A stretch of DNA of 64,000 nt, taken from the NCBI RefSeq assembly GCF_030296775.1, contig NZ_AP027742.1, forward strand, positions 124,001 through 188,000, given 5' to 3'. Positions 43,486 through 52,700 of this stretch are shown piece after piece. The notes beneath the pieces are model-generated. The model saw only the letters and a program-made list of their open reading frames with translations, did no database searches and had not been told where the DNA came from. A program made the translations under genes and the position numbers. This stretch comes from Claveliimonas bilis (GTDB taxonomy: Bacteria; Bacillota; Clostridia; Lachnospirales; Lachnospiraceae). Positions within the stretch are counted from its first letter, which is position 1. Every line of letters starts with the position of its first letter.

Positions 43486-44150
43486 GCAAGGTATTCCCTG
43501 ACCGCCCGAATCTGCTCCTGAGTAAAGGAGACTTTTCCTCTCGTAATGCCGATCAGTCCGGCTTCTTTTAAAGCATGTATGGTGCGGTTCAATGTCTTGA
43601 CGGAGATGCCTGTTTCCTCGTGCATTTCCTCCCGCGTGCGGCGGATGACGAAAGTTTGATATTCGTCCGCATATTGAAGAAAATATTTTAAAAGCAGGTG
43701 CTGCGGGGGATAAAAGAGGCGGTTTCCTCTATTATAAGAAGAACGGTACAGTTTATAGGCCACCTTCTGAGAAACTAATCTTAGGAGGTGGATATCTTTT
43801 GAGATCCAGTCTTCAAAATCTTTTCTGGAAAAATAGAGGACCGTACATTCTGTCAGCGTTTCGATCGTGACAGAGGTTCGTTCTTTTCCGGCCAGTATAG
43901 TGACCTCACCGACAAAATCGATGGGATCATTTCTTTCGATCATAAAGACATTTCCATTTTCAAATTCATTGATAACCCGGTGATAACCTTCGCACACAAT
44001 ACCGAAATAATCCAAAAGCTCATCCTTTTGATGGATGATCGTTTTTGGCGCATAGGTTTTGATCGTGTACCGGTTTTTCAACTCTTCCGGCATATAGCGA
44101 ATGTAAGTTTCCAGTTCAGGAACCTTCAAAAGAAGCTCTTCCAGTGTCAT
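43470..44150 (-). CDS. Crp/Fnr-family transcriptional regulator
   Basis: 226 residues from ATG 44150 (RBS GGGGGAA); a longer frame to 44228 has no conserved residues. The cyclic-nucleotide-binding-like domain is at about 20-125 (YFGIVCEGYHRVINEFENGNVFMIERNDPIDFVGEVTILAG). It lacks the Arg/Ser cAMP phosphate-binding set and the N-terminal Fnr cysteines. HTH_Crp is near the C-terminus (TREEMHEETGISVKTLNRTIHALKEAGLI). It is divergent from the DUF3100 operon, its probable target. Confidence 0.87.
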   Translation of the reverse strand: MTLEELLLKVPELETYIRYMPEELKNRYTIKTYAPKTIIHQKDELLDYFGIVCEGYHRVINEFENGNVFMIERNDPIDFVGEVTILAGKERTSVTIETLTECTVLYFSRKDFEDWISKDIHLLRLVSQKVAYKLYRSSYNRGNRLFYPPQHLLLKYFLQYADEYQTFVIRRTREEMHEETGISVKTLNRTIHALKEAGLIGITRGKVSFTQEQIRAVREYLAQKTP

Positions 44151-44334
44151 TTCATTTCCCCCACATTTTCTTTTCCTATAGTATACTACAAATTCCGACA
44201 TAATTTTATGGAAATGTGTCAAAAACATCCCATTTGTCCTTTTTTAAATGAAGAGATTCTTATATAATACTCGCGTATTATAAGTGAAAATAATAGATAA
44301 AAGACAAGTATGGAAGAGAAATGGGAGGGTATCT
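44151..44334. promoter_or_regulatory. Divergent control region of the DUF3100 operon
   Basis: TATAAT at 44263-44268 has no -35 at the right distance, which fits an activator-dependent promoter. Upstream, GACATA at 44197-44202 and TGTGTC at 44215-44220 form an imperfect inverted pair (12-base spacer), a candidate Crp/Fnr site about 55 bases from the -10. The assignment is inference. Confidence 0.45.
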
Positions 44335-45243
44335 ATGAAAAAGGAAATTTACATGTATCCGTCGACAAAAGCGAGATTTCAGGCAGAATATAAGATCTTT
44401 CTTCTGGCTTTTGTTTTTATTGTAATCGCCGATTCCATCGGACAGATCAAAGTTCCGCTTGGTCCGGGGACACTGATCTTATTTCCTATTTTTTACTCGC
44501 TTCTTCTGGGAATTATTTCCGGTCCTGAAGTGTTGAAGATTTTTAAGAAAAAAGAAGTAAAAGCAGCTTCCAAGCTGGTTATTGTGGCAATCTGCCCTTT
44601 TATTGCAAAGCTTGGGATCAATGCGGGGGCAAGTCTGGAAACAGTGCTCTCGGCCGGTCCGGCTCTTTTGTTCCAGGAAGTGGGAAATTTGGGAACGATC
44701 TTTTTTGCATTGCCGGTAGCGCTCCTTCTTGGATTGAAGAGAGAGGCTATCGGGGCAACTCATTCTATCAACAGAGAGTCTAATCTGGCGCTGATCACAG
44801 ATATGTTCGGACCGGATTCGCCGGAAACAAGAGGAAGTCTTTCAATTTATGTTGTAGGCGGTATGGTTGGAACGATTTATTTCGGATTTCTGGCAACGAT
44901 GATCGCCTCTTTGAACGTGTTTCATCCCTATGCACTGGGAATGGCGTCCGGTGTGGGAGCCGGTATCCTGATGGCAAGTTCTGTGGCAAGTCTTACGCTG
45001 GTATATCCTGATATGGCAACCCAGATATCGGCGCTTGCAAGTACAAGCGAGACGTTATCGGGACTGACAGGAATTTACGTGGCAATTTTTGTGGGAATCC
45101 CGCTGACCCAGAAGCTTTATGAACTGTTGGAGCCGCCTATTGCAAGGCTTAGAAAGGAGCCGAGCGAGGTGCTGACAAGAAAGAAGCAGGAAGCGGAAGA
45201 TGCAAAGAAAACAATAGAAGAAATTACTGTGGAGGAAGAATAA
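44335..45243 (+). CDS. DUF3100-type membrane protein
   Basis: 302 residues from ATG 44335 (RBS GGGAGGG), with 9-10 hydrophobic segments and a charged C-terminal tail (EVLTRKKQEAEDAKKTIEE). Conserved-looking stretches include KVPLGPGTLILFPIFYSLLLG, FALPVALLLGLKREAIGATHSINRESN and GPDSPETRGSLSIYVVGGM. I place it in DUF3100, a family of unknown membrane proteins often next to amidohydrolases or peptidases. The next gene, a 148-residue membrane protein, starts on the base after its stop, suggesting a two-subunit transporter. Confidence 0.7.
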   Translation: MKKEIYMYPSTKARFQAEYKIFLLAFVFIVIADSIGQIKVPLGPGTLILFPIFYSLLLGIISGPEVLKIFKKKEVKAASKLVIVAICPFIAKLGINAGASLETVLSAGPALLFQEVGNLGTIFFALPVALLLGLKREAIGATHSINRESNLALITDMFGPDSPETRGSLSIYVVGGMVGTIYFGFLATMIASLNVFHPYALGMASGVGAGILMASSVASLTLVYPDMATQISALASTSETLSGLTGIYVAIFVGIPLTQKLYELLEPPIARLRKEPSEVLTRKKQEAEDAKKTIEEITVEEE

Positions 45244-45690
45244 ATGAGATATGCAGAGTGGGGACTTTTGTTGATTATATCCGGGCTGGGAATTGCCCTT
45301 GCAAATTTTGTGGGATTTGAGGTCGGATTCATGGATTCTCTTCCGGGAATCCTCATTCTACTTGCGATTTCCGCTGTGGCTGTGGTGATCAGTAAAGTAG
45401 TGCCCCTGAAACTTCCGATCATTGCATATTGTTCTATTATCGGACTTCTTGTGGCAAGCCCTATTTGTCCGGCAAGAGAGTTCATCATTGCATCTGCCGA
45501 CAAGATCAATTTCACAGCGCCTCTTACATTAGTGGGAGCGTATGCGGGGATTTCTATCAGTGATCAGATTAAATCCTTTGTAAAGCAGGGCTGGAAGATG
45601 ATCATTATCGGCGTCCTTGTTATGACAGGAACTTTTCTGGGATCGGCATGTATTGCCCAGCTTGTACTTGGCTTAACAAACGCAATTTAA
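45244..45690 (+). CDS. Small polytopic membrane protein, partner of the DUF3100 protein
   Basis: 148 residues with about five hydrophobic segments: 5-22, 32-50, 55-72, 88-104 and 118-140. I do not recognise a named family. Notable stretches are FTAPLTLVGAYAGISISDQIKSFVKQGWKMI and YCSIIGLLVASPICPAREFI. The gene abuts the DUF3100 gene with no gap and its GGAGGA lies inside that gene, so the two are translated together and probably form one complex. Confidence 0.7.
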   Translation: MRYAEWGLLLIISGLGIALANFVGFEVGFMDSLPGILILLAISAVAVVISKVVPLKLPIIAYCSIIGLLVASPICPAREFIIASADKINFTAPLTLVGAYAGISISDQIKSFVKQGWKMIIIGVLVMTGTFLGSACIAQLVLGLTNAI

Positions 45691-45706
45691 CCGGGAGGAT
45701 AGGAAG

Positions 45707-47032
45707 ATGAAAATGCAGGCAGATCTGATGATCCGGGATGGTGACTTTTTAAATGAGGAATTTGAACTGGAAAAAGGAAAGAGTATCCTGATCCGGGACG
45801 GAAAGATTTTGGATATTGATACGGCAGAAGAGCTGGAAAAGAAGTATCAGTGGACGGAGGAAATAGACGGAAGCAGATGCATTTACATGCCGGGGCTTGT
45901 AGATGCCCATATGCACACGGGACAGCAGCTTCTTCGGGGCAGAGTTCTGGACGAAATGCCTATGATCTGGACAAGGATCATGCTTCCCTATGAAAGTACT
46001 CTGACAAAAGAAAAAATGCGCTTAAGTGCCCAGGCGGCAGCGGTTGAGATGATCCGGTCCGGGACATGCGGATTTATCGATGCGGGAAGCTATTACATGG
46101 AGGAGGCGGCAGCAGTTTATGAAGAAAGCGGCCTTAGAGGAGCGATTTCCTATTCGACCATGGATCAGAAAGGACTTCCCCGGTCCATAGCCATGGATGC
46201 AGAAGAGGCTGTAAAAAGGACGGATGAGCTGTATGACGGCTTCCATGGAAAAGGAAATCTGAAGGTCTATTATTCTCTGCGCTCTTTGATCTCCTGCTCC
46301 AGGGAGCTGATACTGGCAGCAGCGCAGAGGGCCAAGGAGCGCGGAACTATGCTGCAGGCTCATATGAATGAATATCCGGGAGAAATTAATTTTTATATGG
46401 AACGTTTTCAAATGCGTCCCTATGAATATTTGGAAAAACTTGGCGTGCTGAATGAAAATTTTCTGGGCGCTCACAGTCTTCTCCTTTCGGAAAACGAGAA
46501 AGAGATCCTGGAAAAGAGAGGGATAAAAGTATGTCACTGTCCTTTCAGCAATTGCGGAAAAGCAGCGCCTCACACGCCGGAATTGTTGAAAAAAGGTATT
46601 ACAGCTGCGCTTGGGACGGATGGGGCAGCTCACGGAGGATTAAGTCTCTTTAATGAAATGAAGATTTTCCGTTCGGTAATGAATCTGACCTGGGGCGTGC
46701 CTCTAAGCGAGCCTGCCATTATGCCGGCAAAAACGATCCTTTCTATGGCAACAGAAAAAGGACAGCAGTGTCTGGGAGGACAGGACGGCGTAGACGGCTT
46801 TCTGAAAAAGGGAGCAAGAGCTGATATCGTCGGCATTGACAGAAGCCGCATTTATATGGCAGAATACGGAAAGATTTCCAACACGATCATGGAGAGCGTG
46901 AATGCGGGAGATATCAGGGATTCTGTCAGCGGCGGCAGGATTTTGATGAAAGATTACGAGATACAGACACTGGATGAAGAAAGAATCCTGCATGATCTGA
47001 GAAGTTATCAGGAAAGGGCGGAAAGCAATTGA
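45707..47032 (+). CDS. Amidohydrolase-superfamily deaminase (SsnA/TrzA-AtzB type)
   Basis: 441 residues. Metal ligands in order: DAHMHTGQ near 63-66, LQAHMNEYPGE near 222, GAHSLLLSENE near 258, and Asp in LGTDGAAHGG near 304. The pattern is that of the ATZ/TRZ-like group, which includes S-adenosylhomocysteine/thiomethyladenosine, guanine and s-triazine deaminases. With a dedicated membrane pair upstream and a TauE-type exporter downstream, it may deaminate an imported purine, pterin or similar ring compound. The substrate cannot be told from sequence. Confidence 0.85.
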   Translation: MKMQADLMIRDGDFLNEEFELEKGKSILIRDGKILDIDTAEELEKKYQWTEEIDGSRCIYMPGLVDAHMHTGQQLLRGRVLDEMPMIWTRIMLPYESTLTKEKMRLSAQAAAVEMIRSGTCGFIDAGSYYMEEAAAVYEESGLRGAISYSTMDQKGLPRSIAMDAEEAVKRTDELYDGFHGKGNLKVYYSLRSLISCSRELILAAAQRAKERGTMLQAHMNEYPGEINFYMERFQMRPYEYLEKLGVLNENFLGAHSLLLSENEKEILEKRGIKVCHCPFSNCGKAAPHTPELLKKGITAALGTDGAAHGGLSLFNEMKIFRSVMNLTWGVPLSEPAIMPAKTILSMATEKGQQCLGGQDGVDGFLKKGARADIVGIDRSRIYMAEYGKISNTIMESVNAGDIRDSVSGGRILMKDYEIQTLDEERILHDLRSYQERAESN

Positions 47033-47775
47033 TAGAGTATCTGATTATTATAGCGGCAAATATAATAATAGGGGGAATGATCGGCCTGACAGGGATTGCC
47101 GGATTTCTCCTCCCTATGCTGTACAGCGGATTTATGGGAATGCCGGCAGCCCAGGGGATGGCTCTTAGCTTTTTTGCTTTTCTGATTTCCGGGATTTTGG
47201 GATCCCGGAATTACTATAAGTCCGATAACTTAGATGTGAAACTTGCTGTTACTATCAGTATCGGAAGTATCATTGGGGCAATTGCCGGGGTGTGGATGAA
47301 TCTTCTTATTGATGAAAGTATTGTGAAACGGATTCTCTATCTGGTAGTGCTGCTCTCCGGAATTTCCATACTGGTGCGCAAGGATAAAGAGAGGGAAGAA
47401 GCAGGGAAACGGAAGATACCGGCTGCTGCGGCCATCTTATTCGGTCTGGCGACAGGGTGTATCTGTGCTCTTTCCGGAGCAGGGGGCCCTATTCTTGTAA
47501 TGCCGCTTCTTGTGACGTTCGGCGTACAGGTCAAAACGGCAGTGGGAGTGGCTCTGTTTAATTCTATCTTTATTGCGATCCCTTCCTGCATAGGTTATAG
47601 TATGCAGTGTGATGCGTCCTCTATGGCGCTGTTGCTTGTGGTTTCTATGATCAGTCATGGCGCGGGCGTCTGGATCGGGAGCCGCAACGCGGATATGATA
47701 AAGCCGCAGCCGCTGAAAAAAGGAGTGGCGATATTTTCTATTTTGATTGCAATATTTAAATTGATTACCGGCTAA
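47029..47775 (+). CDS. TauE/SafE-family anion permease
   Basis: 248 residues with 7-8 membrane segments. The family halves are visible: MIGLTGIAGFLLPMLY near the N-terminus and ATGCICALSGAGGPILVMPLLVTFGVQVKTAVGVALFNS in the second half. TauE/SafE proteins move sulfite, sulfoacetate and other small anions. The start is TTG 47029, overlapping the amidohydrolase stop (TTGA), so the two are coupled. It is the fourth gene of the DUF3100 operon and could export a deamination or desulfurised product. Confidence 0.85.
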   Translation: MIEYLIIIAANIIIGGMIGLTGIAGFLLPMLYSGFMGMPAAQGMALSFFAFLISGILGSRNYYKSDNLDVKLAVTISIGSIIGAIAGVWMNLLIDESIVKRILYLVVLLSGISILVRKDKEREEAGKRKIPAAAAILFGLATGCICALSGAGGPILVMPLLVTFGVQVKTAVGVALFNSIFIAIPSCIGYSMQCDASSMALLLVVSMISHGAGVWIGSRNADMIKPQPLKKGVAIFSILIAIFKLITG

Positions 47776-47814
47776 AAAGCAGGCGCTGACAGGGTATTTG
47801 GCGGGGTATAATAA

Positions 47815-47842
47815 GATTCGGCTTGTATATACAGGCCGAATC
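47815..47842 (+). terminator. Hairpin after the TauE gene
   Basis: GATTCGGCTTGTA and TACAGGCCGAATC pair (one G-T) around two bases. The T run is weak (ATTTATAAT), so it may be a weak terminator. Confidence 0.6.
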
Positions 47843-47914
47843 ATTTATAATAGTGCATAATTAGAGCGTAAATTAAGGCATAAATGTTATGATATAGCAG
47901 GGAGAATATCAGGA

Positions 47915-49294
47915 ATGAAGAAATATATACGGGCAGCTGCCGCCGCGCTTATTGCTGTAAATATTTTCACAGCAGCGGCGCCAAAACTCTATGCCGCCCC
48001 GGAGTCAGACAGTACAGATACAGTACAGCAGGAGGGAGCAGTTGATGGTACACAGGAGGAGATAGATCCGTACCAAAAAGAACTGGAGAATACCTACAAG
48101 GAAAAGGTTCAGACCAATGAGCTGGACGGATGGGTCAAAGGTCCGGGCATTTATGGCGATGCAGGAATAGTAATGGACGCGGAAACCGGAGCAGTTCTCT
48201 ATGGAAAAAACATAGATAAAAAGGAGTACCCGGCAAGTATTACGAAGATATTGACAGCACTGCTGGCGCTGGAGTATGCGGAGATGACAGATGAGGTGCA
48301 GATCACGGCGGAGAGTCTTACCTGTCTGGGGTCAGGATATGCTTCTATCGGAATGAAAGAAGGAAATGTCATTACAATGGAGCAGGCGCTGTATGCCATG
48401 CTTCTTGCATCATCCAACGAAGTGGCTTATGCAGTGGCAGAAACGGTAGCAAAAGGGCAGGGCGAAGACTACCAGTGGTTTTTGGATCAGATGAATCAGA
48501 AAGCCAGGGATCTGGGCGGTTCCAATTCTAACTTTGTCAATGCAAATGGAGTGCAGGATGAACAGCATTATACCTGTGCAAAAGATATGGCTTTGATTGC
48601 CTGTGAATTATTTGAATATCCGGAATTTTTACAGATTTGCCAGACGGCAAGTTATACAATTCCGGCGTCAAGTACAACGGAGGAACATATCTTTCAGCAG
48701 AAGCATGAAATGCTGCTTGAGGGAAATTCCGAGTATTACAACTATGCGGTGGCCGGCAAGACCGGATATACAACAGAGGCAAACAATACATTGGTGACTC
48801 TGGCGGATAACGGAGAAATGAAGTTGGTATGTGTTACATTGAAGACTTATCCCGGCCACGTGTATTCTGATACAAAAGCACTTCTGGAATATGGATTTAA
48901 CAATTTTAAAAAAGTGAAGATTTCCGGGCAGAATGACAGTGAAAAGATAACATCTATTCCCGACGATGCCTGTGTAACACTTCCTGAAAATGTGAAATTT
49001 TCTGATCTGGACAGTGAGATCAGCCGTATGAAAAACGGTGAAGAAGGTCTGTTAAGTTACACTTATCAAGATAACCCGGTAGGAGAGGCAGTTGTGAAGC
49101 TTTCAGGGGATAAAGCGTTTAAAGATATTTCCGGAGAGGAAAAAATAGAAGAAAGTAAAATGCCGGTGTGGCAGCTTCTTCTGATATGCTTTCTCATTAT
49201 TATCGTTTTACTGGCAGTTTGGCTTGTGATAGCAGCACAGCGCCGATCGAGAAGAAGGCGGCGCAGACGGCGCCGGAATCGTCGGGGAAGATAA
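47915..49294 (+). CDS. D-alanyl-D-alanine carboxypeptidase (DacF/PBP5 type) with Arg-rich tail
   Basis: 459 residues. Signal peptide at 1-27 ending LYAAP. The serine active-site motifs are in order: SITK near 109, SSN in LLASSNEVAY near 168, and KTG in AGKTGYTTEANN near 287. It trims pentapeptide stems of peptidoglycan. After the beta-rich C-terminal domain comes a membrane helix (about 417-440) and a tail of nearly continuous arginines, so it is anchored with the basic end inside. An extended -10, TG-T-TATGAT, is at 47885-47893. Confidence 0.93.
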   Translation: MKKYIRAAAAALIAVNIFTAAAPKLYAAPESDSTDTVQQEGAVDGTQEEIDPYQKELENTYKEKVQTNELDGWVKGPGIYGDAGIVMDAETGAVLYGKNIDKKEYPASITKILTALLALEYAEMTDEVQITAESLTCLGSGYASIGMKEGNVITMEQALYAMLLASSNEVAYAVAETVAKGQGEDYQWFLDQMNQKARDLGGSNSNFVNANGVQDEQHYTCAKDMALIACELFEYPEFLQICQTASYTIPASSTTEEHIFQQKHEMLLEGNSEYYNYAVAGKTGYTTEANNTLVTLADNGEMKLVCVTLKTYPGHVYSDTKALLEYGFNNFKKVKISGQNDSEKITSIPDDACVTLPENVKFSDLDSEISRMKNGEEGLLSYTYQDNPVGEAVVKLSGDKAFKDISGEEKIEESKMPVWQLLLICFLIIIVLLAVWLVIAAQRRSRRRRRRRRRNRRGR

Positions 49295-49304
49295 ACGCAG
49301 GCAC

Positions 49305-49333
49305 TTGACTTGTCGAGGGTTTCCGTTTATAAT
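49305..49333 (+). promoter_or_regulatory. sigmaA promoter of the ileS leader
   Basis: TTGACT at 49305-49310, 17 bases, TATAAT at 49328-49333, 10 bases after the preceding gene ends. Confidence 0.87.
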
Positions 49334-49344
49334 TTTAAAGACGT

Positions 49345-49622
49345 AAAAACAGAAGAATTGACCATGCGTAAAAGACTATGACGAAGACAGTAGGATATAT
49401 GGGAACGTTCAAGCGAGCCGGCGATGGTGGAAGGCCGGTGCAAGTAGTATATATCTGAATATCACTTTAGAGTCGCAGTTTCCGAAAGGACAGCATAAAA
49501 TTCTTAGTAGGAACTGACGGGATCCGCCGTTACCGGAAGGCATATGTTGGTATGTTAGGTGGTTTATAAATGAAGGAATGCAAGCTTTCATCCTAATACA
49601 CAGGATGGAAGCTTTTTTATTC
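49345..49622 (+). ncRNA. T-box riboswitch leader, isoleucine-specific
   Basis: Stem I shows the apical T-box elements AGCGAGCCGGCGATGGTGG and AAGGCCGGTG around 49411-49440. The specifier loop reads GAAT-ATC-AC, giving codon ATC (Ile) at 49461-49463, in agreement with ileS downstream. AGGTGGTTTATAA at about 49557-49569 is the degenerate T-box sequence. The terminator has AAGCTTTCATCCT at 49582-49594 and AGGATGGAAGCTT at 49602-49614, then T. Uncharged tRNA-Ile should favour the antiterminator. Confidence 0.85.
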
Positions 49623-49628
49623 AATACA

Positions 49629-49717
49629 ATTTTACACAGGGTAATTCGCAGTTTTACACATGGCAAATTGTAATTTGGCACGTAGTAAACCTTAAAAGTG
49701 TTACGTGTCCTGCCAAA
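49629..49717 (+). repeat. Intergenic repeat: two TTTTAC units plus imperfect hairpin
   Basis: TTTTACACAGGGTAATTCGC and TTTTACACATGGCAAATTG are tandem-like units of about 22 bases. An imperfect hairpin follows at 49674-49717, with TTTGGCA/TGCCAAA at the base and AAAAGTGTTACGT on the right arm. The same word and similar TTTTAC units recur at 57192-57270, so this may be a dispersed element. Confidence 0.6.
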
Positions 49718-49738
49718 ATAATAACAAGGAGGAAAAAC

Positions 49739-52700
49739 ATGTACAAGAAAGTTTCAACTGATTTGAAATTTGTTGACCGCGAAAAAGAAGTAGAAAAGTT
49801 CTGGGAAGAGAATCACATTTTTGAAAAAAGTATGGAAAACCGCAAAGAAGGCGAGACATACACCTTCTATGACGGCCCTCCGACTGCAAACGGAAAGCCG
49901 CACATCGGCCACGTCCTGACCCGTGTTATTAAGGACATGATTCCAAGATACCGCACCATGAAGGGATATATGGTTCCAAGAAAAGCAGGCTGGGATACGC
50001 ACGGTCTTCCGGTAGAGCTGGAAGTTGAGAAATTACTCGGTCTTGATGGAAAGGATCAGATTGAGGAATATGGTCTGGAACCCTTTATTAATAAGTGTAA
50101 AGAAAGTGTTTGGAAATACAAAGGGATGTGGGAAGATTTCTCCGGAACCGTAGGTTTCTGGGCAGATATGGATAATCCCTATGTTACGTACCACAATGAT
50201 TTTATCGAATCCGAGTGGTGGGCGTTGAAACAGATCTGGGATAAAGGACTTCTGTATAAAGGTTTTAAGATCGTTCCCTACTGTCCCCGCTGTGGCACTC
50301 CGCTTTCAGCCCAGGAAGTGGCTCAGGGCTACAAGGATGTAAAAGAGCGCTCAGCTATCGTCCGTTTTAAGGTAAAGGATGAGGATGCTTATATTCTGGC
50401 ATGGACCACAACTCCGTGGACTTTGCCGTCCAATATCGGTCTTTGTGTGAATCCGGAAGAAGATTATGCGAAAGTAAAGGCAGCAGACGGCTATGTATAT
50501 TACATGGCGCAGGCTCTTTTGGATACAGTGCTTGGAAAACTGGCAGAAGAAGGAAAACCGGCCTATGAAGTTCTGGAGACTTACAAAGGACAGGAACTGG
50601 AATATAAAGAATATGAGCCGTTGTATCAGTGTGCTTATGACTGTGCAGCAAAACAGAATAAAAAAGCGTTTTTCATAACATGCGACGGCTATGTTACACT
50701 GACAGACGGTACAGGTGTTGTTCATATTGCACCGGCCTTTGGTGAAGATGATGCCAAGGTAGGACGCAAATATGATATGCCGTTTGTACAGCTGGTAGAT
50801 GAAAAAGGAAACATGGGAGAGACAACGCCATTTGCCGGCCTGTTTGTAAAGAAAGCGGATCCGGAGGTGCTGAAGGATCTGGAGGCGAGAGGGCTGCTCT
50901 TTGACGCGCCGAAATTCGAGCATAGTTATCCCCACTGCTGGAGATGTGATACACCGCTTATCTACTATGCGCGTGAGTCCTGGTTTATCAAAATGACAGC
51001 GGTAAAAGACGACCTGATCGCAAATAACAATACCATTAACTGGATCCCGGAAAGTATCGGAAAGGGACGTTTCGGCGACTGGCTGGAAAATGTTCAGGAC
51101 TGGGGAATCAGCCGAAACCGTTACTGGGGAACTCCTTTAAATATCTGGGAGTGTGAATGCGGACATCAGCATTCCATTGGAAGCATTGAGGAATTGAAAT
51201 CCATGTCTGACAACTGTCCGGATGATATTGAACTGCACCGTCCTTATATTGACGATGTAACTATCAAATGTCCGAAGTGCGGCGGGGAAATGCACCGCGT
51301 GCCGGAAGTGATCGACTGCTGGTTTGATTCCGGCTCCATGCCGTTTGCCCAGCATCATTATCCATTTGAAAATAAGGAGCTGTTTGAGCAGCAGTTCCCG
51401 GCGGACTTTATTTCCGAGGCAGTGGATCAGACAAGAGGATGGTTCTATTCTCTGCTTGCTATTTCCACTCTGATCTTCAACAAGGCTCCTTATAAGAATG
51501 TTATTGTTCTTGGGCATGTGCAGGATGAGAATGGTCAGAAGATGAGTAAGTCCAAAGGAAATGCGGTAGATCCTTTTGACGCTCTGGAGACATACGGCGC
51601 AGATGCGATCCGCTGGTATTTCTATGTAAACAGTGCGCCATGGCTTCCGAACCGTTTCCACGGAAAAGCGGTTGTAGAAGGACAGCGCAAATTCATGGGA
51701 ACATTGTGGAATACGTATGCATTTTTTGTTCTCTATGCGAATATTGATGAATTTGACGCATCAAAATATGAACTGGAATATGACAAACTGCCGGTTATGG
51801 ATAAATGGCTTTTGTCCAAGATGAATACACTGATCAAGGAAGTGGATGACCACCTTGGAAATTACCGGATCCCGGAAGCAGCAAGAGCGCTGCAGGATTT
51901 TGTAGATGACATGAGCAACTGGTATGTCAGAAGAAGCAGGGAGCGTTTCTGGGCAAAAGGAATGCCGCAGGATAAGATTAACGCGTACATGACTCTTTAT
52001 ACGGCGCTTGTGACTCTCTGCAAGGTGGCAGCTCCTATGATTCCTTTCATGACAGAGGAAATTTATCAGAACCTGGTAAGAAGCATTGACAAGTCTGCTC
52101 CGGAGAGTATTCATCTGTGCGACTTCCCAACAGCAGACGAGGCATTTATTGACAAAGAACTTGAGGCTAATATGGATGAGGTTCTGAAGATTGTCGTTAT
52201 GGGTCGTGCCTGCAGAAATACGGCCAATATCAAAAACCGTCAGCCGATCGGACAGATGTTTGTCAAGACAGGAACACAGCTTCCTGAATTTTACCAGGAT
52301 ATTATAAAAGAAGAGCTGAATGTAAAGAATTTAACATTTACACAGGATGTACGTTCCTTTACTTCATATACATTTAAACCGCAGTTAAAGACAGTAGGAC
52401 CAAAATATGGTAAAATGTTGGGTGGAATCAAAGCTGCTTTGTCATCACTGGACGGAAATGCAGCAATGGATGAAGTCAATGAAACAGGAGCTTTGAAACT
52501 CAATGTAAATGGACAGGAAATCACGTTGTTTAAAGAAGATCTTCTTATCGATACAGCACAGATGGAGGGATATGTATCAGAGGATAATAATGGAATTACA
52601 GTTGTTCTTGATACAAACCTGACACCGGAACTTCTTGAAGAAGGTTTTGTGCGTGAGATCATAAGTAAGGTACAGACAATGAGAAAAGAAGCGGATTTTG

